This document shows, in pieces, positions 5,698 through 10,088 of a stretch of 10,088 nucleotides of DNA (within the stretch, counting starts at the first letter, position 1; each line of letters opens with the position of its first letter). Source of the DNA: Methanomicrobium sp. GTDB lineage: Archaea; Halobacteriota; Methanomicrobia; Methanomicrobiales; Methanomicrobiaceae. The notes under the pieces are model-generated. The model saw only the letters and a program-made list of their open reading frames with translations, was not told the DNA's origin and did not search any database. Location of the stretch: the NCBI GenBank assembly GCA_017553245.1, contig JAFZMT010000120.1:1-10088 (forward strand), given 5' to 3'. A program made the position numbers and the translations under genes.

Positions 5698-5767
5698 CTG
5701 CGTCAAAACTGCGTCAAAAGCAGACAACGGCAGACAACATATAACGGACAACAGACAACAGATAACA
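5698..5767 (+). repeat. Consecutive 11-, 10- and 7-bp tandem repeats
   Basis: Three small arrays follow one another: CTGCGTCAAAA twice, perfect (5698, 5709); GCAGACAACG then GCAGACAACA (5720, 5730); and GACAACA, GACAACA, GATAACA (5747, 5754, 5761), preceded by the looser TATAACG at 5740. The core GACAAC links the last two arrays. They contain the likely TATA box of the next gene. Confidence 0.75.
5735..5746 (+). promoter_or_regulatory. Candidate TATA box for the PhnP-like hydrolase gene
   Basis: AACATATAACGG, centred near 5741, would start transcription near 5767 and give a leader of about 28 bases. It sits inside the repeat cluster. Confidence 0.35.
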
Positions 5768-5794
5768 GCGGCATGTGCGACGGAAAGTGACGAT

Positions 5795-6514
5795 ATGAAA
5801 CTGACGGTATTAGGCACGGGAGATACGGTCGGAACGCCCAAAATAGGGTGCGACTGCGAGGTCTGCAAAGCGGCGCTTGCGCGAGGGTTGGAACGTCTGC
5901 GCTCGACATATCTTATCGAGGTCGAAGGACATCATATCCTCATCGACACGTCGCCGGACTTAAGGAAACAGCTTCTCCTCGCAGGCAGCCCCAAAATAGA
6001 TGCAGTCCTCTGGACGCACGCGCACTACGACCATATCGCCGGCTACAACGAGTTCTACAGGATTCAGAAATACCCGCCCGGATACGCGGCGAAGGGCGTC
6101 ATGGACGATGTCGCAAAATACTTCCACTTCGTCGATTTCAAAAAATACCCGCAGACCCCCTACGTTCCCTTCGAGCTTTTCGGCATTAAGTTCACGTTCG
6201 TCGAGGTCAACCACCCGGGGATGTATACCTGCGGCGTCATAATCGAGAATAACGGCAAAAAAATCGGAATCACCTCGGATACCAACGATGTCCTGAGCGA
6301 CAGGACGGTCGCGGCTTTCGAAAACTGCGACATCATGTTCATCGATGCCCTCATGAATCCGACAATCCACATCGGAAAGCACATGAACTACGCCGAAGCG
6401 ATTGCTTTTGCCGACCGCGTTAAGCCCAAAGAGTTCCATCTGGTTCACATGAGCCACAATATCCCGCTTGACTGGAAATACGTCTGCCACGACGGATTCA
6501 GCGTCGAGATATAA
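5795..6514 (+). CDS. MBL-fold metallohydrolase, PhnP-like phosphodiesterase
   Basis: This 239-residue protein is a metallo-beta-lactamase-fold hydrolase. The metal site is THAHYDH (H75, H77, D79, H80), H140 (EVNHPG), D162 (SDTND) and a C-terminal histidine in LVHMSH (H218 or H221). The N-terminus TVGTPKIGCDCEVC carries C19, C21 and C24 with the same spacing as the structural-zinc cysteines of PhnP, the phosphoribosyl cyclic phosphate phosphodiesterase of phosphonate breakdown; H232 may complete that site. A cyclic phosphodiester substrate is thus likely, but no phosphonate genes are nearby and the true substrate is unknown. ATG at 5795 is chosen because family members begin here and GTGA at 5787-5790 can act as Shine-Dalgarno. 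The frame is open upstream to an ATG at 5621, which would add 58 cysteine-rich residues encoded by repeats; this is judged non-coding. Confidence 0.87.
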   Translation: MKLTVLGTGDTVGTPKIGCDCEVCKAALARGLERLRSTYLIEVEGHHILIDTSPDLRKQLLLAGSPKIDAVLWTHAHYDHIAGYNEFYRIQKYPPGYAAKGVMDDVAKYFHFVDFKKYPQTPYVPFELFGIKFTFVEVNHPGMYTCGVIIENNGKKIGITSDTNDVLSDRTVAAFENCDIMFIDALMNPTIHIGKHMNYAEAIAFADRVKPKEFHLVHMSHNIPLDWKYVCHDGFSVEI

Positions 6515-6598
6515 CCGCATTTTTACATTTAAAGCGTCAATACCGTTATAACCGATATCGGATCTAACCCGTATAATCGTGACAAAGGGCTTAAAATT

Positions 6599-6667
6599 GT
6601 TTAAATCGTCCAATCATCTGAACAGTTTAATCGTTTAAATCATTAAATCGTTAAAAAGATCTAAATC
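6599..6667. repeat. Degenerate 8-9-bp repeat between convergent genes
   Basis: Variants of GTTTAAATC recur: 6599 (GTTTAAATC), 6625 (GTTTAATC), 6633 (GTTTAAATC), 6642 (ATTAAATC), 6650 (GTTAAAAAGATC) and TAAATC at 6662. The gap 6515-6702 separates two genes that end towards each other. It also holds the palindrome CCGATATCGG (6552-6561) and T-rich runs on both strands fit for termination (ATTTTTAC near 6520 on plus; complement of 6677-6697 on minus). Confidence 0.5.
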
Positions 6668-6676
6668 ATTCAAATT

Positions 6677-6697
6677 GTCAAAAATCGTTTTTAAAAA
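6677..6697 (-). terminator. T-tract terminator of the Rpo11 gene
   Basis: Just past the stop at 6703, the minus strand reads CTTTTTAAAAACGATTTTTG, with two T5 runs. This suits archaeal termination. The flanking A and T runs could also pair weakly. Confidence 0.4.
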
Positions 6698-6702
6698 GTG
6701 AT

Positions 6703-6972
6703 TTATGCCTTCTCAATCTGTGCGAGAAGAGAAGCGCAGTCTTTTGAAATCTGTTGGGCGGCGGTCTTGATGATCTCAATCGGGTTCTTTTTGTTCTTTG
6801 TGGTAACAAGAAGAATCGGGTCCGAAAATGTATATTCGCTGTAATACTGGACAACATCCACATCGGGATTGGTGATGATGACTTCCTTTAACAGATTCAT
6901 GTAGGTGTGATTTTCACCGACAAATGTAAGCTTTGCCTTATCTTCAGTCAGCTCGATGATCTTGATTTCCAT
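6703..6972 (-). CDS. rpoL: DNA-directed RNA polymerase subunit Rpo11 (RpoL)
   Basis: Rpo11 (subunit L) pairs with Rpo3 (subunit D); the two together correspond to the bacterial alpha dimer and start assembly of archaeal RNA polymerase. The 89-residue length suits the family. The signature is clear: MEIKIIELTEDKAKLTFVGENHTYMNLLKEVI, with the strand then the ENHTxxNLL helix (about 20-30), then DVDVVQYYSEYTFSDPILLVTT (37-58) matching the GY.xxHP.xxxP region of eukaryotic RPB11, and a C-terminal amphipathic helix (65-88). ATG at 6972 is chosen because homologues begin MEI; an in-frame ATG at 6981 would add MVS. A TATA box (about 7033-7040) lies upstream, so it is probably transcribed apart from the aIF2beta gene. 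Other polymerase genes are absent here. Confidence 0.92.
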   Translation of the reverse strand: MEIKIIELTEDKAKLTFVGENHTYMNLLKEVIITNPDVDVVQYYSEYTFSDPILLVTTKNKKNPIEIIKTAAQQISKDCASLLAQIEKA

Positions 6973-7030
6973 AGATACCATACATATACGATTTTCATTA
7001 AGTAAAAGATTCGCATAAAATGCGGGTCGC

Positions 7031-7041
7031 GGATATAAAAG
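7031..7041 (-). promoter_or_regulatory. TATA box for Rpo11
   Basis: The minus strand reads CTTTTATATCC, a strong box A. It would start transcription near 7010 and leave a leader of about 38 bases. The 15-bp repeat array ends about 45 bases upstream of it. Confidence 0.5.
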
Positions 7042-7085
7042 TGACATGCCGCAGCGCACCGTGACATCCGTAAAAGCGCGGGAAA

Positions 7086-7130
7086 AATGAATTTGTGTAT
7101 AATGAATTTGTGTATAATGAATTTGTGTAT
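7086..7130. repeat. Perfect 15-bp tandem repeat, three units
   Basis: AATGAATTTGTGTAT occurs three times without a change (7086, 7101, 7116). A decayed relative, TTATTGATGTATAAT, follows at 7131-7145. It lies between the aIF2beta stop (7161) and the Rpo11 promoter. The perfect identity suggests recent expansion or selection. Confidence 0.92.
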
Positions 7131-7160
7131 TTATTGATGTATAATATTTGAAAGCCGTGA

Positions 7161-7775
7161 TTATGCTATCTTCTCGGTAAATACAATCGATCCCGCAACT
7201 CTCGAAATTCTTACCCTGACTCTCTGACCGGGCTTTGTGCCGGTCACATAGAGTGTGTATTTGCCTATCTTGGCAACGCCGTCGCCGCGCTTGGAGAGGA
7301 ACTGGATATCGACATCCATCTCCATGCCCTCCTCGACCTGCTCGGAGACATTCTCGGTCTTTGCCTTCCTCTTGCGAATCGGACGGTGACCGCCGCAGGC
7401 GTCGCACTTAAGGGTGATTGTCCTTCCCTCTTTCACAAGTCTGGTATCCGGCTTACCGCACTCCGAGCAGATGACATAGTCCTCGACGTATTTTGAGATG
7501 ATGCCCGCAATCTGCTGTTTGTCGAACTTGCCGTTGAATACCGCACGTGTCGGTTCGTTCTTGCCCGCGGTTCCCAGCTCGCCGCAGATGAATTTCAGGA
7601 CGCCGTCGGGCTCGCGTCTCAAGACCGAGACAATCTCGGAGAAGTTCTCGATAACGGTCGTCTTACCCTCCACGAACACCCTTGCCTCGGGCACAATAAA
7701 ACGTCCCTCATCGCCGGATTTCTCGGTAATATTAGTATATGCGTGCTTCAATAGAGCCTCGTATGGATCGGTCAT
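7161..7775 (-). CDS. Translation initiation factor aIF2 subunit beta with C-terminal TRAM domain
   Basis: This is the beta subunit of the heterotrimeric factor that brings initiator Met-tRNA to the ribosome. Of 204 residues, 1-95 form the N-terminal helix plus alpha-beta core ([42 protein letters not shown]), and 99-132 the zinc ribbon with C103, C106, C124 and C127 (ICSEC and KCDAC). After a charged linker (about 133-150) comes a TRAM domain at 153-204 ([35 protein letters not shown]), an RNA-binding fold seen in many methanogen proteins and fused to aIF2beta in some of them. The start is set at ATG 7775 ([13 protein letters not shown]) because the upstream 24 codons to 7847 resemble no family member and include promoter-like AT-rich sequence. 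No Shine-Dalgarno is seen. The gene is divergent from purL. Confidence 0.92.
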   Translation of the reverse strand: MTDPYEALLKHAYTNITEKSGDEGRFIVPEARVFVEGKTTVIENFSEIVSVLRREPDGVLKFICGELGTAGKNEPTRAVFNGKFDKQQIAGIISKYVEDYVICSECGKPDTRLVKEGRTITLKCDACGGHRPIRKRKAKTENVSEQVEEGMEMDVDIQFLSKRGDGVAKIGKYTLYVTGTKPGQRVRVRISRVAGSIVFTEKIA

Positions 7776-7789
7776 GCATATATTGTTGG

Positions 7790-7800
7790 ATTTTATAATG
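7790..7800 (-). promoter_or_regulatory. Candidate TATA box for the aIF2beta gene
   Basis: The minus strand reads CATTATAAAAT, only about 20 bases before ATG 7775. The mRNA would then be leaderless, or an upstream box such as TTAATTCC (about 7818-7825) is used instead. Confidence 0.3.
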
Positions 7801-7821
7801 TAATAACTGCTCGTTATGGGA

Positions 7822-7870
7822 ATTAATCCGCACATTAATCTGCACATATTATCTTTTCTTACGGCACATA
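7822..7870. repeat. Repeats in the shared aIF2beta/purL promoter region
   Basis: ATTAATCCGCAC (7822-7833) and ATTAATCTGCAC (7834-7845) are 12-bp tandem units with one difference. The motif GCACAT occurs at 7830, 7842 and 7864, at steps of 12 and 22 bp. CACATATTATC around 7843-7853 is also the best purL TATA candidate, giving a start near 7874 and a leader of about 10 bases. Confidence 0.55.
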
Positions 7871-7882
7871 TTTTCTGTACTT

Positions 7883-9955
7883 ATGCTATGTTCCAGTGAC
7901 GTTGAATTCATTCAAGATAAAATCGGACGAAAACTCACCGATTTGGAAGCGGCGTGTTTTGAGAACCTCTGGAGTGAGCACTGCTCATACCGCTCAACAA
8001 AGAAACTTCTGCGCACCATGCCGACGACGGGCAAAAATGTCCTGCTGGGACCCGGCGACGATGCGGCGATTGTCAGATTTTCGGATGATATCGCGATAGC
8101 AATCGGCATGGAATCGCACAACCACCCGAGTTATGTCGACCCCTACGACGGATCGGCAACCGGCGTCGGCGGAATCGTGAGGGACACCATCTCGATGGGA
8201 TCGCGCCCCATCGCCCTCATGGACCCGCTCTACTTCGGCGACCTCAAAGGCGAGAAGAACCGCTACCTCTTCGAGCACGTCATCGCGGGTGTCGGCGATT
8301 ACGGAAACTGTATCGGCGTCCCCGTCGTCCGCGGCGAACTCACATTCGATGAGAACTACAGCGGCAATCCGCTCGTAAACGTGGTCTGCGTAGGCGTTGT
8401 CAGTCCCGACAAATACCTGACGGCGCGTGTCAAGACCCCCGGCAGCCGCCTCCTCCTCTACGGATCCTCGACCGGTAGAGACGGACTGGGCGGTGCGTCC
8501 TTCGCATCCCGCGACTTATCCGAGGATGCCGAAGCGGCTGACCGACCCGCCGTTCAGGTCGGCGACCCCTATACCGAAAAACTCCTCATAGAAGCGACAC
8601 TGGAGATGACGGCGACGGGCAAAGTTCTCTCATGCCGCGACCTGGGCGCCGCCGGACTTGCGGGCGCATCCTCCGAGATGTCCAGTTCATTCGGCGCAAA
8701 GATAGAGGCAGATAAGGTTCACCTCCGCGAAAACGGCATGAACGAGGTCGAGATTATGCTTGCGGAATCGCAGGAGAGAATGCTCATCGAGGTAATGCCC
8801 GAAGATATACCGCTCATGACCTCGATAATCGAGAAATACGACCTCAAGTGGAGCGATATCGGAGAGATTATCAAAGAGCCGCGCTACATCGTCACCTTCA
8901 GGGGAAAGACGGTCTGCGACCTTCCCATTGACCTTCTCGTGGGCGGCAATCCCGAGGAGACATGGCCGGCAAAGCCATACTCCGCAGAGAAGCCCTACGT
9001 AAAGCCGACCGCGGACTTAAAAGAACTCTGCAAACGCATCATATCGCACCCCGATATCGCCTCTAAGGAATGGGTATACCGCCAGTACGACAGCGACGTT
9101 CAACTGCGAACCGTCTCGAAGGAAAGCGGCGCCGCCTGCGTAAAACTCGGCGATGCGGGATTATACCTCACATGCGGCTGCTGCCCGCGTCAGATTGCGC
9201 TCAAGCCGTATGAGGGCAGCGCAAACACGGTCTACGAGAATGCCGCAAATCTCGCGGCAATGGGCGCCGAACCTCTCTGCGTAGTCGACTGCCTTAACTT
9301 CGCAAGCCCCGTCCACGAGGAGATCTTCTGGCAGATTGCGGAGTGCGTCCGCGGTATGGGCGACATGTGCCGCAGACTCGACGTCCCCGTAGTCGGCGGA
9401 AACGTCTCACTCTATAACGAGTCCGATGAGCTTAAGACCCGCATTCTGCCCACACCCTCGATAGGCATGGCAGGAAAGGGTGCGATCAGAAAGTTCGTTA
9501 AGCCGACCGCGGGCATGAAACTCGGCATCATCGGCGAGACAAAGGAGGAATACGGCGGCTCGATGCTTGACCTCGTCACGAAGTGCGGCGGCAGCGCACC
9601 CTCAATCCCCGACGTCGCCGTCCTTAAGGAAGTCCGCGGACTGGTTAACGGCGGCGTTGTCAAATCCGCGACGGATATCTCAAGAGGCGGTCTTGTCGGA
9701 ACGCTCGCCTCGTTTGCGCCGCAGTGCAGCATTGACGTAAGCGGCACAAAGGCGGGCGCATTCGCCGAACTCTTCTCGGAGTCCTACGGCAGATTCCTCG
9801 TGGCATACGAAGGAGCGGCACCCGAAGGTGTAAGAGAGATCGGAACCGTCGGCGGCAATTCCATGACGATAAAAGCTGACGGCACGACAATAACTATATC
9901 AAAGTCCGAGATTGACGAATGGTATAACTCGACGACCGCACTCATGAGATTCTGA
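7883..9955 (+). CDS. purL: Phosphoribosylformylglycinamidine synthase subunit PurL (FGAM synthase II)
   Basis: PurL performs the ATP-dependent step of purine synthesis that turns FGAR plus ammonia into FGAM; ammonia comes from glutamine through PurQ, with PurS as the third subunit. At 690 residues this is the small type, lacking a fused glutaminase. Motifs are LWSEHCSYRSTK (29-40; H33 matches the catalytic histidine of Thermotoga PurL), GPGDDAAIV (56-64), the nucleotide/FGAR segment MESHNHPS (76-83) with DPYDGSATGVGGIVRD (86-101), DLGAAGLAGA (253-262), GGNVSLYNE (505-513) and DISRGGL (598-604). The start is supported because homologues begin just before the DxxxIxxKLGRKPT-type segment, here VEFIQDKIGRKLTD. 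The leader is short and lacks a Shine-Dalgarno. purQ and purS are not in the window. It is divergent from aIF2beta, 107 bases away. Confidence 0.97.
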   Translation: MLCSSDVEFIQDKIGRKLTDLEAACFENLWSEHCSYRSTKKLLRTMPTTGKNVLLGPGDDAAIVRFSDDIAIAIGMESHNHPSYVDPYDGSATGVGGIVRDTISMGSRPIALMDPLYFGDLKGEKNRYLFEHVIAGVGDYGNCIGVPVVRGELTFDENYSGNPLVNVVCVGVVSPDKYLTARVKTPGSRLLLYGSSTGRDGLGGASFASRDLSEDAEAADRPAVQVGDPYTEKLLIEATLEMTATGKVLSCRDLGAAGLAGASSEMSSSFGAKIEADKVHLRENGMNEVEIMLAESQERMLIEVMPEDIPLMTSIIEKYDLKWSDIGEIIKEPRYIVTFRGKTVCDLPIDLLVGGNPEETWPAKPYSAEKPYVKPTADLKELCKRIISHPDIASKEWVYRQYDSDVQLRTVSKESGAACVKLGDAGLYLTCGCCPRQIALKPYEGSANTVYENAANLAAMGAEPLCVVDCLNFASPVHEEIFWQIAECVRGMGDMCRRLDVPVVGGNVSLYNESDELKTRILPTPSIGMAGKGAIRKFVKPTAGMKLGIIGETKEEYGGSMLDLVTKCGGSAPSIPDVAVLKEVRGLVNGGVVKSATDISRGGLVGTLASFAPQCSIDVSGTKAGAFAELFSESYGRFLVAYEGAAPEGVREIGTVGGNSMTIKADGTTITISKSEIDEWYNSTTALMRF

Positions 9956-9963
9956 AACGGCGT

Positions 9964-10040
9964 TAAAAAATTTAAAATAATTTTTTTCGATTTTTTGATT
10001 TATTTTTTCGATTAATTATTTTGACATATTATTTCGATTT
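9964..10040 (+). terminator. Multiple T-tract terminator after purL, with TTTCGATT repeats
   Basis: Seven T (9981-9987), six T (9991-9996) and six T (10003-10008) follow the stop within 60 bases, enough for efficient archaeal termination. TTTCGATT recurs at 9985, 10006 and 10032. I see no gene from 9956 to the window end. Confidence 0.55.
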
Positions 10041-10088
10041 ATCCCGTCACTGGTCAATACACATTTATTCAATGCACTTTATGCCGAC

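Noticed and set aside
5960..6613. Minus-strand open frame (217 codons) opposite the PhnP-like gene
   Set aside because: It is the shadow of a well-supported metallo-beta-lactamase gene, and its own sequence shows no domain.
6703..7407. A 234-codon minus-strand frame that joins Rpo11 to sequence inside aIF2beta
   Set aside because: Only the last 89 codons are Rpo11. The rest is the aIF2beta gene out of frame plus spacer, including the 15-bp repeats read as YTQIH. It is open by chance.

Overview
The window looks like part of a methanogenic archaeon's chromosome. It encodes archaeal-type RNA polymerase subunit Rpo11, the beta subunit of initiation factor aIF2 (fused to a TRAM domain) and a type II methionine aminopeptidase. 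Its promoters carry TATA boxes (box A), several genes have very short or no leaders, and where a Shine-Dalgarno is visible it is of the GGAGG/GTGA kind. The aIF2beta-TRAM architecture and overall style suggest Methanomicrobiales, possibly Methanocorpusculum. That placement is inference only.

Layout. From 1 to 727 lies an AT-rich stretch with a near-perfect 14-bp inverted repeat and a minus-strand PD-(D/E)XK nuclease gene that looks acquired. A minus-strand tRNA-Asn(GUU) at 846-918 has its 3' end facing the nuclease. Two small minus-strand genes follow: a winged-helix regulator and a two-helix membrane protein. The plus strand then carries a block of GC-richer genes: an M24B Xaa-Pro aminopeptidase-like protein, methionine aminopeptidase, an AAA ATPase with an unassigned N-terminal region, and a PhnP-like metallo-beta-lactamase hydrolase. 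Convergent to these are Rpo11 and, behind it, aIF2beta, both on the minus strand. Divergent from aIF2beta is purL (FGAM synthase II) on the plus strand, followed by T-rich terminator sequence to the window end.

How the genes relate. The two M24 metalloproteases are neighbours and both act on protein N-termini. Rpo11 and aIF2beta serve transcription and translation, and PurL serves purine synthesis. Most genes seem to have their own promoter, so this is a housekeeping neighbourhood rather than one pathway operon.

The most unusual signal is between the genes. Almost every intergenic gap holds short tandem direct repeats with periods of 7 to 15 bp, often 10 to 12 bp. Each gap has a different repeat sequence, and several sit next to a TATA box or ribosome binding site. 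The clearest are five 12-bp units at 5626-5685 followed by 11-, 10- and 7-bp repeats, three perfect 15-bp units at 7086-7130, three 11-bp units at 4126-4158, and a phased TTGCAC array at 1435-1490.
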